From a virus, in IMG/VR virus record IMGVR_UViG_3300010885_004342, positions 1 to 41,384 of that record: a DNA stretch of 41,384 nucleotides, one strand, 5' to 3'. Below are positions 29,101 to 36,271 of the stretch, one piece after another (positions within the stretch are counted from its first letter, which is position 1; each line of letters opens with the position of its first letter). The position numbers and the translations under genes were made by a program. The notes under the pieces were generated by a model, which saw only the letters and a program-made list of their open reading frames with translations, did not search any database and had not been told where the DNA came from.

Positions 29101-30955
29101 GATTAAAATTAAAAAGAATATCTCCTACATTATTGATATTCTTGTAATCAAGAGCAAATCCTAATTCCGAGTCTGCGCTGCCATCGCCAATAGAATAAGA
29201 AAATAATTTAGTCCCAGCGAAAGTTGAGCCTTCATAAACTGTTTTGTCTCCAAAACTATTAAATGTATCATCAACTAAATCAAATAAAGGAGTTTGATTG
29301 TTAGTTGTTTTTGTTTGTCCTAGCAGCCATTCGCTGCCGTTATACCAATACATTAAACCTTGTTTTAGTCTTCCGTATTTTATTAGTGCAGTTTGATGTT
29401 CAACTGGAGTAGATTCTTCTACTAAATGAATCTGGCGTTGACGACTCTCGCCTGGCGGAGTTACTTCGACAAATTCAACTCTATATATTTTGTTTCGAAC
29501 ACGAATATCGGTGTCAGCAGCAAATGCTACACGATGACCGTTTACTAACGAAACTGCATCAATAGCATAGCTAAGTTGACCTTCTACCTCACTAAATGCA
29601 TCAGTTGTAACTGTATCAAGTAAATCAATATCAACTATAGCTTCTAATCCAAAATTAAATAATTTTAATCCAGCTTCAAATTCTATGATTGGTCGAATTG
29701 CACGGGCTGTTTGATCTAAGCTGGCTATTTCTCCGTTTAAAGTTGCACTAGTTTCTATAACATCCTTATGGAACCAACGATTATATCGACTCCACGGATT
29801 GCGATCTTTGCTGGCACGATTAATAACAATGTAATCATTGTTCTTAGGATACGAACTAGCTACTTCAAATGAATTGCTTTCAAAAGGAGTGTCATCAAAT
29901 AAGATTTCAACTGTACTAGAAAAATTGCTAATAATTTCAAGATCTCTCTCAGCAATAAGAGAAATTGCAGAACCAACACCCTCGACATAAAAATAATCAT
30001 TGGCATATTTAGAGGGTGTAACTTCACCTCTAAATTTTACTTTCATACCGTTAGATAAAGAAATTCCATTACCTAATTTATAACTTTTTTTACCAATTAT
30101 TTCTAACTCAACATCAATTTCAGTATTATCTTTTATGTCATAAATTTTAAAAATATTACCAATGTTTGCATCATTTTCACTAACATAGTAAAGCAAGTTT
30201 GGAGCATCATCAGGCACAGTGAAAGTTAAAGTTCCACTTTCTATTGCATACGCAGTATCTGGTCCCCAAGTATATCGTTGGTCTGGCCCTTCAACTTTCT
30301 GTGTCTTGATACTAAACGGTTCTCCAAGGCTATTAATATCAAAGTGATATGTTTGTCCTCTGTATAATTTAATTACAGGATTACGTGTAAGCCCGTTTGG
30401 AGTAAACAAATATTCTTTACTATTGCCCTGATCTTCTATAGTTACAGTATATGTACTAGAAATAGCTCTTTCTTGTCCGTAAACTTCAATGGGTCTAGGA
30501 CCGTAAGGTAGCCAATAGTATTGCTGGAAGTTAACAAACTTATCCCAATCAATATGAGGGTTCCAAGAATAAAATTCTTGACGGTTTAGTCTTTCATGGT
30601 TATCTACCTTTGCACCAAACACACCTAGCTGATTAATATAGTCAATGTAATCTTTATAAAATTCTACGTTTCCTAAATCGTCACTGACTACTAGGCCGGG
30701 CTCTAGTTGATAATTTTTTCTAGTGTCGTCAACAGTTGATATAAAAATATCTTTAGAAGTTGAGGACTTTGCATTTTGGCGCCCAATATAACCGTTGATC
30801 TTTTTAACAACTCCGGGTTGTGTTAATTGATCAATAGTTGCTTGAATAAATTTTTTATTACTATCAGTTCTATAAAATCTAGGGATTAGATCAGAATTTC
30901 GTCTCTTCTGGTCTCCGCCTTTGTATGGAACTGGATTTTCTTTCTGGTTCGCCAT
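17150..30955 (-). CDS. giant 4601-residue tail/baseplate structural protein
   Basis: An uninterrupted 13.8-kb gene, about a third of the window. Its ATG follows the gp6 stop directly (TAAATG), with GGAG upstream inside gp6, so it is in the baseplate operon at the place of T4 gene 7. T4 gp7 is only about 1030 residues, and I cannot show homology. Visible parts: an N-terminal region rich in W, Y and P (about 1-170); core segments such as HLCPWEMLGFSIMPAWWEEQ near residue 1140; five chitin-binding-like modules anchored by W1440, W1572, W1754, W2239 and W4440; a seven-repeat FG-GAP-like propeller (F2155 to about 2630); two pairs of GGxGY-type repeats (around Y3033 and Y3395); many VNGxxL-x(2)-DYT fibre repeats in the last 1100 residues; and a segment near 4290-4360 (FYDTEIVINDD, then GIIEIRGERIEYF) frequent in phage structural proteins. 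A virion role is near certain; polysaccharide contact is inference. Confidence 0.95.
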   Translation of the reverse strand: MANQKENPVPYKGGDQKRRNSDLIPRFYRTDSNKKFIQATIDQLTQPGVVKKINGYIGRQNAKSSTSKDIFISTVDDTRKNYQLEPGLVVSDDLGNVEFYKDYIDYINQLGVFGAKVDNHERLNRQEFYSWNPHIDWDKFVNFQQYYWLPYGPRPIEVYGQERAISSTYTVTIEDQGNSKEYLFTPNGLTRNPVIKLYRGQTYHFDINSLGEPFSIKTQKVEGPDQRYTWGPDTAYAIESGTLTFTVPDDAPNLLYYVSENDANIGNIFKIYDIKDNTEIDVELEIIGKKSYKLGNGISLSNGMKVKFRGEVTPSKYANDYFYVEGVGSAISLIAERDLEIISNFSSTVEILFDDTPFESNSFEVASSYPKNNDYIVINRASKDRNPWSRYNRWFHKDVIETSATLNGEIASLDQTARAIRPIIEFEAGLKLFNFGLEAIVDIDLLDTVTTDAFSEVEGQLSYAIDAVSLVNGHRVAFAADTDIRVRNKIYRVEFVEVTPPGESRQRQIHLVEESTPVEHQTALIKYGRLKQGLMYWYNGSEWLLGQTKTTNNQTPLFDLVDDTFNSFGDKTVYEGSTFAGTKLFSYSIGDGSADSELGFALDYKNINNVGDILFNFNLLSDTFTYKTIYDVNTISVNTGSLIKSNGISSVAYTNAWEISKVENYQPIIRIYRGSNKTNNFNIDVYDDITDLSDLVVRVYVNGRRLDKSLWSVADGNLYKVVTLVNDITETDVLTIKSFARQSKNSVGYYEIPLNLQNNPLNNEVSQFTLGEVVDHVDSIIDNLSLFSGDFPGTSNIRDLGNVNPYGTKFVQHSGALPLALYHLTSKDNNFIKALTQSQNDYGKFKRQFILTAETLGIDVDTVEFVDAILNEINKNKPKTFPYYFSDMVPYGAAVTTNITVVDYRTKYYPLSSNFNIGELSPKAVLIYVNGLQLSYGIDYTFDGNGFAIINYSNLANDDTITIVEYETTDGCFIPSTPTKLGLWPKYQPKIYLDTTVNIPNGRWMIQGHDGSHVLAYGTYDEGGTPDYRDELLLELELRIFNNIKFNYDTSLFDINDYIPRYVSNSEYSLQEFNEILSPNFYQWTNLVDRDFTKPLTYNKLDPFTYNYTGHTAPDGRETPGYWRAIYKWIYDTDRPHLCPWEMLGFSIMPAWWEEQYGPAPYTSDNLVMWQDISEGVVRDPNAPIFRNTKYLRPFLLGCIPVTSDGLLRTPIESNVADGLITPSSRGDFVFGDGSPVEAAWRRSSYFPFAVISTLLLTYPSAIVGRIFDRSRIYRDLSGQIVYKDTKVRFRLADAVLPNIYSDDTRVQTSGLVNYLIDYIQSDNLKSLTQYKYDLQNLNLQLAYRIGGFTEKEKFNLILDSKNPTASGGVFVPQENYSIVLNTSSPVKKLVYSGVIITKLSTGYEVKGYSKNSPYFYYYPWIQAGYLVNVGGISETYSEWESGQQYVSGKLVKYNSGYYRVTVTHTTSSSFDSTFYQKLPALPIVGGRDAYIRTGWDKTELITVAYGSKFRTIQEVVDFLVGYGEYLKDQGFKFDEFNNNLSTITDWRTAAKEFLFWTTQNWSSGETKWTDWLENQDYVSGEVLQYNGDYYVVKNNINSGVFFNEEQYNKLGELSTIGASVIALSPAATSLIANLPYCVLEDIRDQFNGYEFFKADGEKLEPEFINSFRDDNTIEYTVANTEGIYGATFYLVQKEHILLIDNTTLFNDTIYEQTTGYRQEKIKVSGYISTNWKGGFDIPGFIYDQALIKNWAAWTDYNLGDVVRYKEFYYSANAFLPGVLEFDSNDWIKLKEKPTSRMIPNWSYKAAQFEDFYSLDSDNFDVGQQRMAQHLIGYQKRQYLENIIQDDISEYKFYQGMIIEKGTQNVLNKLFDVLSADNKESIKFFEEWAVRVGQYGSSKAFEQIEFELNDSLFKLNPQPYELVSSTINNSVDFVVRQTPNDVYLKPLNYNSAPWPVNENFTPYLRTPGYVKTDEVDINIDTLDEIISKDITQFSEGSYIHCAFEGRDWNIYRLTKSIFNIQTVSYNKTTKVLTLTTDIIPNISANDIIGILHETSIQGFHKVSSVNLTTITINKEFKDFPDPNTVDPGVLLIFKITTQRASHIDNISSIIPNRLKTDEVIWVDDNGTGKWSVYAHSNVYTEKIIRNPKPSAGLAFGKTIAVTASALTAAVANTRNQIVIFEKATASANWVQKQTVTLLDVATVSLGAFGESLEFSPDGSWLIIGTPTASSVKTQYKGTWSNSTTTYVINDVVRYNGNYYIALRTIPVNTNPASNSTFWGPAPSIKASVNGVASSYTSQGMITLYKKNAAGEFILQSYIVSPTQSSLSTTELFGSKIVFSTNTTMFVSATGHDSSKGRVYQFDYTTVNGVDQWSMNSIVLVGSAANDRYGHDVTASSDGTYLAISAPTKDTSTLSLDTGATYIYSLSNSAYSLTQTLTGLDLNDTEQFGSSISLSSDGHYLAVSSRYADDTFTDQGIVKVFKQTNGVFSTTPYQTLKSRIPEISEQFGTKISFMNNDDTLVIFSVNGDNSNILTFDVDQVGYSTPSGLPTTFDGDTLKVLDKVIDSGRVDVYDKYYSKWVFSESLASFDIPQAGFGTGFAVKKNTVVVSAPNAVDQSIISGKVYSFEKKSNAYSWTRSHEQLPVVNLEKIKKVFLYNKKTNTIVTYLDIIDPLQGNIAGIAEQEIKFKTFYDPATYTVGTDSVNVDDGMAWTDKKVGMLWWDMSRAKFLDYNNGDVVYRNTTWNKLYDTASIDIYEWVESSVLPSAWDKLADTETGLASNISGISLYGDSVYSIKRRYDNVSKTFKNTYYFWVKNKTIVPNVTDRYLSAKNVADLIADPKGQGLQFIAFTGTNSFSLANISQSLIHSDINLAIEYWIVDDYSINSHSQWKIISNDPNSSLPISIEEKLIDSLCGKDSNSRVVPDFSLPPKMRYGIENRPRQSMFINRIEALKQYIERINSVLIKYTIVEDRDISDLDQYEVEPSTVTGLYDTVVDTDAELRFIGTSTFRTAELTPTIENGRITSVTVVTSGQGYINAPYITVTGSGIGAKLRAKLNDNGQIVGATILNSGEGYNESTTVLSIRTFSALVKADTDALGQWSIYAYDTVTRAWSRVRSQNYDVRKYWSYTNWYASGYNQFTLIDFTVDATYQLPALTTQIGQVIKVNSVGTGGWLLLEKYADVNSVDYTQSYKVIGRENGTIQIKDNLYNFFNSNLGFDGPLFDGDIYDNTAAIEVRIILTALRNKILIDDLKQDYLDAFFACVRYAFSEQTFIDWIFKTSFVRAQHNVGQLKQKITYNNDNLSDFESYVTEVKPYRTKIREFVSSYDKLDPAYNMVTDFDLQTTYLNNILMPIETALVDGEILTNLDDVYEYPWRNWYDNAGFKLTSITIIDGGSGYLKAPEVRITGGYGTGATAKAYISQGKVNRIVLLTPGSRYFSVPTITLDGGLALEGGVAAKAIATIGDSVVRSNYIKIKFDRVSGQYYITKLQETETFTTISATQKTFNLKWSPSTDILNSTVTVNGIELIKGTYSLTSKKSVTRGYTSYYGLLTLETAPDKGVDVTITYIKDFNYLSAADRINWYYNPATGEIGKDTSQLMHGVDYGGVQIIGLGFEVTQGWGSTPWFTDAWDSLDPTYEDYSITVGGLESVSGYYEFTLPYTPAVGEEINVYYKVFGTERFFRIDSTPYTTVSITEDGGVSSTENFLDIIEGGDSAYVIDGTLDAGDADNPITTTTIIATFIGNGITKKILISDTLLTPNPGDTFIFRKSTSDGSIKPQDTDYDTSLSGGNLAYSTATGLAADDIIIDGDEFVNATTSHGPEEVVPGQIVDTVAVKVTTRPSSGAANIDYNNYVFDGVTTAFTFDQPLSYKQAVMVLVSGPAKDTPTANALRYDPKPLVIDVDFTVDYANKQVILITEPPVGSMISIITFGFSGANLLEIDYFVSDGTSNEFITNASWGTGVSGLIYLNGETVSYELFETDTSYEIVGLVGIRFAIIPPVDSIINYVLASSTVDNFSLMKSEKFTADGDSVTYLLSNVVGTSLPLEQNMLVYASSEDDAAPLVYTSPTSTYYTIENDQYEYYIPKNRFVPYEPDVNQISVFANNKKLKIGSDYTVDLSKISIKLKNRAYHEYEGDQLTISVNRYSTYTCDGSSITFAEAPADGTVINVISFYKHESMEIQRTDINVLVNSTLTPDTFEYYTYHQPFGKIIKLDRSVVNDSRVWLIKNGRILQSSIDYRLNANLSSVTLAKEPLEGDKFTVMTFGSNVVQQSFSFMQFKDMLNRFHYKRLRKSRQTTLKNDLHFYDTEIVINDDRVVSLPNRDLNLPGIIEIRGERIEYFLKTGNVLSQLRRGTLGTGVREVYNAGTVVQDIGITETIPYKDDTIVEQIIADGTSYNYTLETAIPGGFTTAHKYKGANLTSTDAALLPKSAVEVFAGGWIVKGPWATGITYLVNELVTYGSYTYKCLASHTSSEFFADLEYVDEITGIAEPRWQFFIGNIRLKKDSYEVHNSYLHNESPEGDITFDADFTVSNSSNVINLTDLISENVALTVIKRTGKIWEDNGSSLAESNNAISKFIKFDLELINNITDQDGEILADENGNPLEL
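23020..24500 (-). other. FG-GAP-like beta-propeller region in the giant protein
   Basis: Seven copies of an FG- or YG-led strand motif occur at residues 2155, 2208, 2332, 2388, 2447, 2506 and 2594. Examples are FGESLEFSPDGSWLIIGTP, YGHDVTASSDGTYLAISAP and FGSSISLSSDGHYLAVSSR; most are followed by a GxVYxF-type strand. This is the pattern of FG-GAP/integrin-alpha-type blades and the count of seven fits a closed propeller. The interval between blades two and three is about 70 residues longer and holds a chitin-binding-like module (W2239). Confidence 0.7.
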
Positions 30956-33900
30956 TTAAACTCCGCTTGATGAACTGGTGATACTTTGCTGTGTTAGTGC
31001 AGTCACTGGAATAGTAGCATTGCCAACAGTTTTAATACTGCTTGATGTAATGCCGTTTATAATTTCTATGTCGTCCACTGATGCTCCATTGATAAACAAT
31101 TGATCGGATTCAGATTTGATTTCAAATAAACTACCAAAGTTTAATCCGCTGGCCCTAGGTACTATAACAAAATTTGTAATTAGGGGCGATAAATTATTCA
31201 TCACATAAGTTGATAATTCTGAGAAATAAAATGTATCGCCAAAATCCCAATTTTCTAAGGAAAAGAATTCGTTTATAGAAACAAGAACTCTAGATTTAAT
31301 TTCGTTATCACTAGCTACTTGTGCTTGATTCTTAGTCACTCTGAATACTGCTTGTACATCAGTAGAAGCTTCAGATCCAAATAAAACTTTATATTTTACT
31401 GGGTGGTAAATTATCTCATCGCTTATAGATTTTATTAAATTTAAACTTGGTGATAACGATAAAAATAATGCATCAGAACTTGGAGGCAGAGGTTCATAGG
31501 TTCTACTACCCGATAACCATTGTCTAAACTGAATATCATAATTTTTAGTTAATACATATACATCCATTATGTTGCTAACACTTGGGTCAATTCTTGTTTC
31601 ATAATCTGCACTATGCACATATTGAAATTTAAGATAAGGTCTTCCTTGATATACTTTATAATTTAAAGATGCATTTAAATTGCCACGTAATAAGTCTAAT
31701 TGTTTTACTACATCAGCATCAATAAAATAAAAATATTGGCCGTCTGTATAGTTTAGTAAACTACCGGTAGCAGTTTCTGAAGATAAAATTATTACAGTAT
31801 TAGTACTGTTATCAAGGTACCTATAATCTTCTTGCCCTGGTTCAATTGTGTATTTTTCAAGTACAATGTATCGATCTTTGTAGTCAATTAATGAGTTAGT
31901 TGGGTCAACTAAATTTTTAAATATTTCAGGATTATCAACTATGCCGTCGTCATTGTCGTCAGCAAATGTAATCTCAATTTTTTTAGTATCTTTATATCCG
32001 TCAAGGCCTTTAAAATCTGACGAAATTTCCCAAGGAATATCCACTGTAAACGGTATTGTATCGTTAGGCACAGTGTTGATGTTTAATACATTAATTTTAT
32101 CTTTAACAATTAAATTTGTTCTACTATCATATATTTTATTAGTAGCGTCAAAATAAAATCTTACTTTTTTATCGCTTTCAAATACATATCTTAATAGACG
32201 TGTTGTTACAGTATAATACTCATTGTCAGTCGTGAATAATACTAACCAACTAGAGTCTAATTGTTGATTAGTAAAATCGCCAGCTTTACCGTTATTCCAG
32301 TCGCTAGTTTGATTTAAATTTGTTTCAAATATAATCTTCCATGTTCTAGTACCAACAGAATCATAACGTAGACCAAATGGTTTATTTGAAAATATCAAAT
32401 CAATCATTGTAGATATTGTACCAGTTTCTAACGTAGCTCTCCACTTTGGAATAATCTGTGCTAATTCAGCAGATGAAGGGATTGGGATGCTTAAAGTAAC
32501 TGGGCCAAGGCCGGTAGATAATAATCCAGTACCCCCAGCTGTGCCATCACCACTAACGCCAACTACCGTTGCCCATAGTACATCAGTGGTATTTAAATTA
32601 TTAATAGAAGTCAGCTCATTGTTATTATCTTTGTTGAAATAAAAACCTGAAGGCGAATTAAATTTTATTAGTGATCCAATTTCAACATACTTTAAAGTTG
32701 TAACAACATAGCTGCCTATCTTCTTTAGATCAGCTGCATCTAATTTTGAATAAAAATAGCCAGTACTTTCGTTAGTATCTTTAGTTTGCTGGCGCCAGTT
32801 GATGTTTTGTCCTACTGTAGGAATAATATCAAACTTATCGTAATAATAATCTCTTAGACTATTTTTCTTTAAAATATCTAAAATTTGATTATAAATTATT
32901 CCTTCTATATCAGTGCGTGTAACAAAATTAAATCTAAAATCTTCTGTATATTCTTGCTTGTAAATTATACCATCATCGGCAAATAAATTTGTAGAGCTAT
33001 ATTTTCCTGTAGGATCTACTAGATCAAAATATCTGCTAATACCGCTTGAACTTCTATTAACCGCTTTTACTTTTGCAACATCTTGACTAACTGCTAGCGG
33101 ACTGATATTATAGTCTTCTCCAGTAATCATTCTATTTTGTGTGTAGTATGTTTGCGGGGCTTTAGTTTTAATATCTGTATTAGATTCTGTTTCAGAACTA
33201 TTTGAAACAGAAGTTTGTAATCCAAGAGTAATAGTTAATGTTTCTAACTGTCCTACATTAGACACATAAGGAATATCAATTGAAACACCCTTGATGTCTT
33301 TAGGATTAATAGTATAGGTAAGTCCATTGCTTATACGATAGTAAGTTCTAAAAGTACCTAATGGTAGATTTCCAAAAGTGCCGTCGCTGAACACTAGGCT
33401 AATTCTATCGCCTGCTCTAGTTACAACTCCGTATATATTCTTAATATTTTTGCTAAGGCTATTGTAAATGATGTTGTTGCCTTCAAAGCTAGGAACTTTG
33501 GCCCATTGCTCTGATTCTAATCCATTCTTATCTAAACGATATAACCATACATCTGTATCATTAATGTTTACTGCATCAATATCAATGCTCTCATTACTAT
33601 TGGGTTGTGTAATAGTAAATGATCCTTGATTTAATGAACCTTGTCGGAAATGTAGGAAAAATCCAGAAGAAGGGCTTGCTGCACCTTTTCCGTCATCTCG
33701 ATATAAAAATGCTAGATGATTACCTACTGTAGGTGTTTCTTCGTAGATGTAGTCTTGATCTTTAAAGACTGTTGACACTATTTCAAAACTCATAGTTCTG
33801 CCGTCAATTGGTTTTGAAAATGCATATACTGGAACATCAGTATTGCTTGATTGAAAACGATATTGTTCAGTTGGTATTCCAGCAATCGTTGCTTTGTCGT

Positions 33901-34420
33901 CAGGATTTCCAAATTGACGTGCTTGTGGCAGTGCAGAATTTATTATTTTAATAAATTGCTCATACCAATTTGAGTTAGCTGGATCATTCCATACCACAGT
34001 TTGACTTGATAAATTTCTACCGTTGCTATCTAAAACATTCTGTGTTGTTGAAACGCTAGAAAATTTTAAAAGACCGTTACCAGTTTGATTACGCTTTACG
34101 TTATAACTTAGTAGGCGAGCAAGGCGTAATACTGATTCTCTTCGTTCGGCCAGTTCTAAGAAATTTTCACGGGCATTTAAATCAACGCGGAAAGCTATGC
34201 TTTGGCCCAAGAACGCAATAAGGTCAATTAGGGCAAGGTATTCGCTAGATTCAATATAATCGTTGTAGTCTTCAGGATAGTTTTGACGAATGTAGGTAAT
34301 CATAGTCCTACGAAGATTCTCAAAATCGTAACTCTGGAAGTCAGCATTACGGAAAGATTGATATACTTTCTTCCAATCTTCTGCTACTAATAATCTGTTT
34401 TGTCTATCTGTTGATGACAT
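30956..34420 (-). CDS. 6: baseplate wedge protein gp6
   Basis: A 1154-residue wedge protein that forms the ring joining baseplate wedges. The N-terminus is characteristic of the gp6 / J-like baseplate family: AEDWKKVYQSFRNADFQSYD, then YPEDYNDYIESSEYLALIDL and SIAFRVDLNARENFLELAERR. The later half includes an ITGEDYNISPL segment also typical of the family. It is much longer than T4 gp6 (about 660 residues), as in marine relatives. It follows gp25 after a 46-base gap with a consensus late promoter and an AGGAA ribosome binding site, and its stop abuts the giant protein's start, consistent with assembly of wedge parts from one transcript. Confidence 0.9.
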   Translation of the reverse strand: MSSTDRQNRLLVAEDWKKVYQSFRNADFQSYDFENLRRTMITYIRQNYPEDYNDYIESSEYLALIDLIAFLGQSIAFRVDLNARENFLELAERRESVLRLARLLSYNVKRNQTGNGLLKFSSVSTTQNVLDSNGRNLSSQTVVWNDPANSNWYEQFIKIINSALPQARQFGNPDDKATIAGIPTEQYRFQSSNTDVPVYAFSKPIDGRTMSFEIVSTVFKDQDYIYEETPTVGNHLAFLYRDDGKGAASPSSGFFLHFRQGSLNQGSFTITQPNSNESIDIDAVNINDTDVWLYRLDKNGLESEQWAKVPSFEGNNIIYNSLSKNIKNIYGVVTRAGDRISLVFSDGTFGNLPLGTFRTYYRISNGLTYTINPKDIKGVSIDIPYVSNVGQLETLTITLGLQTSVSNSSETESNTDIKTKAPQTYYTQNRMITGEDYNISPLAVSQDVAKVKAVNRSSSGISRYFDLVDPTGKYSSTNLFADDGIIYKQEYTEDFRFNFVTRTDIEGIIYNQILDILKKNSLRDYYYDKFDIIPTVGQNINWRQQTKDTNESTGYFYSKLDAADLKKIGSYVVTTLKYVEIGSLIKFNSPSGFYFNKDNNNELTSINNLNTTDVLWATVVGVSGDGTAGGTGLLSTGLGPVTLSIPIPSSAELAQIIPKWRATLETGTISTMIDLIFSNKPFGLRYDSVGTRTWKIIFETNLNQTSDWNNGKAGDFTNQQLDSSWLVLFTTDNEYYTVTTRLLRYVFESDKKVRFYFDATNKIYDSRTNLIVKDKINVLNINTVPNDTIPFTVDIPWEISSDFKGLDGYKDTKKIEITFADDNDDGIVDNPEIFKNLVDPTNSLIDYKDRYIVLEKYTIEPGQEDYRYLDNSTNTVIILSSETATGSLLNYTDGQYFYFIDADVVKQLDLLRGNLNASLNYKVYQGRPYLKFQYVHSADYETRIDPSVSNIMDVYVLTKNYDIQFRQWLSGSRTYEPLPPSSDALFLSLSPSLNLIKSISDEIIYHPVKYKVLFGSEASTDVQAVFRVTKNQAQVASDNEIKSRVLVSINEFFSLENWDFGDTFYFSELSTYVMNNLSPLITNFVIVPRASGLNFGSLFEIKSESDQLFINGASVDDIEIINGITSSSIKTVGNATIPVTALTQQSITSSSSGV

Positions 34421-34438
34421 AATCGTTCCTATTTTATA

Positions 34439-34446
34439 TATTTATT
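34439..34446 (-). promoter_or_regulatory. T4-type late promoter AATAAATA
   Basis: AATAAATA on the minus strand lies in the gap between gp25 and gp6, 19 bases before the gp6 start. It would drive gp6 and the 4601-residue gene independently of the upstream baseplate operon. Confidence 0.75.
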
Positions 34447-34466
34447 GCTTTTATAAACCGCGTAGT

Positions 34467-34913
34467 TTATTGTGCAAGCAGTCCATTCTTTTGATCAAAT
34501 GTCAACTGCATACTCTGACTAATGTTATACGGCAAATATGTTAAAATACATTCAATTTGAATACCTGATTCGTATGCAGTAACTATAACTTGATCTACTT
34601 TTACTCTAGGATCATAGTTAATAATATCTGTGACATTTTTAGTAATCACTTGCTTAATATCTTCAGTTAACGGTTCAAATAATATATCCCAAATAATTGT
34701 GCCAAACTCTGGATTCATTAGACGTTCGCCCTGACGGACATGGAAATGATTTAATATATCTTGTTTAATTAATTCTAAATCATACAGGCTAAAATTTTCA
34801 GTACTTTGATTTATTGTACTAAAACCTTTGTATGTTTTACTTCTAGGAACATCGGTATTTCTTATAGGAGGGGTTAATACAATTTTGTCGTATAAATTAG
34901 AGTTTGTAGTCAT
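34467..34913 (-). CDS. 25: baseplate wedge protein gp25
   Basis: A 148-residue member of the GPW/gp25 family, the small lysozyme-like fold that anchors sheath initiation and wedge core in T4, Mu-type tails and type VI secretion. The family signature is clear: LIKQDILNHFHVRQGERLMN then PEFGTIIWDILFEPL (about 48-83), with a C-terminal beta hairpin. T4 gp25 is 132 residues. The start shares one base with the gp5 stop (TAATG). No lytic activity is implied by the family name. Confidence 0.95.
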   Translation of the reverse strand: MTTNSNLYDKIVLTPPIRNTDVPRSKTYKGFSTINQSTENFSLYDLELIKQDILNHFHVRQGERLMNPEFGTIIWDILFEPLTEDIKQVITKNVTDIINYDPRVKVDQVIVTAYESGIQIECILTYLPYNISQSMQLTFDQKNGLLAQ

Positions 34914-36271
34914 TACTGTTGCTCCGTATCAGGTGGTTTAATTTTTTCAAATGGATCAGTAACCGTTGTATACTTTTTAAAATATTCAGGTTCGGTTAAT
35001 TCTGGTGCTAAGACTGCTTCTGTTAGATCAGGAGTATGGGATAGCGGATCTAAATTCTCATGCCCTGCCCAAGGCTCTGCTGTAGGGATTCTTGCAGATT
35101 TAGGAGCTTCAGTTGCTGCTGGACCATTCATGTGTATTTGGCCAGCTGTTTCAATATGCTGCTCTGTGCTTTTAATATGCGTTTTTGTTCCGCTAGTTAT
35201 TCGTGTTTCTTTTGTTGAATTAATGTTAAGATTACGTTTAGCCGTTAAATTAATATCTCTGTCTGCGGTAAAATTAATGTCATTTTCACTGTGTACACTA
35301 ATACTGTCTTTAGCATAGATATCAATTTTACCGTTGCTAGTTAATTCAATCCATGTTGTACCTTTAGCATTGCCAATATAAATTAAATCTTCGCTGTTAT
35401 GCAACAGTATTTGATGTCCAGTACGAGTTCTAATTCTCACTAATTCATTATGAGGAATAGTTGGATCGCCGTCAGTTTCGCCGTCACTAGTTGATGCATA
35501 CGCCGGAGGGCCTTCGCTTGCAGGAGTTCTACGTAGAAATTTATCATCGCCATCATCCATTACAAATGTTGTGCCGCCAAGACGACTAACAAATGCTCCA
35601 GGAATTTGATGTTCTTTTTTTCCTACTGTTCCAGTCTTAGCGTCTGATTGTTTATCTATTGGCCCAGGTGTTGATATACCAAATACCATACTTGGTACTT
35701 CTCGTCTAGCACTACTTGTAGTAATACCTCTAATATCGTCTTCTAATAATCCTTGATCCGATAAAACAGTTGTAAGAGGATGTTGGGGTTTTTTAATTTT
35801 AGTTGCATCCGGCTGGGCTGCATCGTTTGATTTTTTATTATATTCGGCTACCGGTGCTCTTTCATATTCGCCTTCAACATTAAACTTTGTTGCTGCAATA
35901 CCAGGAACCATAAAATTTTGATGTTCATCAGGAATACATCCAATCCAATAACCTTTACGAGTATCGCCGTCTATAAAAATTATCATTACTGTAGATCCAA
36001 CATCTGGCGGGACCATCCACATGCCGTAGCTCTTTTGAGTATTGTTATAGTCGTTATCTTCGCCGGTATAGTCAACACTAGTTTGTCCTGCAAAAGGACT
36101 CATATACTTTACTTGATGGAGTGTGCCTTCAGATCCGTCGCCACCAACTAAGTTAAGAATCTCAACTTCAAGCCCGCCCATAAAGTTAGGATCAAGATGG
36201 CTTATAACTTTAGCTAAAAACGGGCCGGGTGTTGGTAGCGGAGCACCGGATGATCTAATTTCTGATGGCAT
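34913..36271 (-). CDS. 5: baseplate hub spike gp5, without a lysozyme domain
   Basis: A 452-residue central spike protein. Residues about 16-125 form the OB-fold of gp5/VgrG proteins: GPFLAKVISHLDPNFMGGLE, then MWMVPPDVGSTVMIIFIDGD and GYWIGCIPDE. Residues about 300-385 are a run of short alternating strands (GKIDIYAKDSISVHSENDIN, FTADRDINLTAKRNLNINS) that build the triple beta-helix needle. T4 gp5 (575 residues) carries a lysozyme domain between these parts; here the intervening stretch (130-290) is a charged linker without a lysozyme-like motif, as also in marine relatives. It shares one base with both neighbours. Confidence 0.9.
   Translation of the reverse strand: MPSEIRSSGAPLPTPGPFLAKVISHLDPNFMGGLEVEILNLVGGDGSEGTLHQVKYMSPFAGQTSVDYTGEDNDYNNTQKSYGMWMVPPDVGSTVMIIFIDGDTRKGYWIGCIPDEHQNFMVPGIAATKFNVEGEYERAPVAEYNKKSNDAAQPDATKIKKPQHPLTTVLSDQGLLEDDIRGITTSSARREVPSMVFGISTPGPIDKQSDAKTGTVGKKEHQIPGAFVSRLGGTTFVMDDGDDKFLRRTPASEGPPAYASTSDGETDGDPTIPHNELVRIRTRTGHQILLHNSEDLIYIGNAKGTTWIELTSNGKIDIYAKDSISVHSENDINFTADRDINLTAKRNLNINSTKETRITSGTKTHIKSTEQHIETAGQIHMNGPAATEAPKSARIPTAEPWAGHENLDPLSHTPDLTEAVLAPELTEPEYFKKYTTVTDPFEKIKPPDTEQQ

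Noticed and set aside
17150-30955. Naming the giant protein gp7 or a tail tape measure
   Set aside because: It lacks the long coiled-coil and membrane segments of tape measures, and gp7 similarity cannot be shown by eye. Position alone is not enough for a name.
34913-36271. Lysozyme domain in gp5
   Set aside because: I looked for a T4-lysozyme-like catalytic region between the OB-fold and the beta-helix and saw only a charged linker with repeated K, P, D and G.
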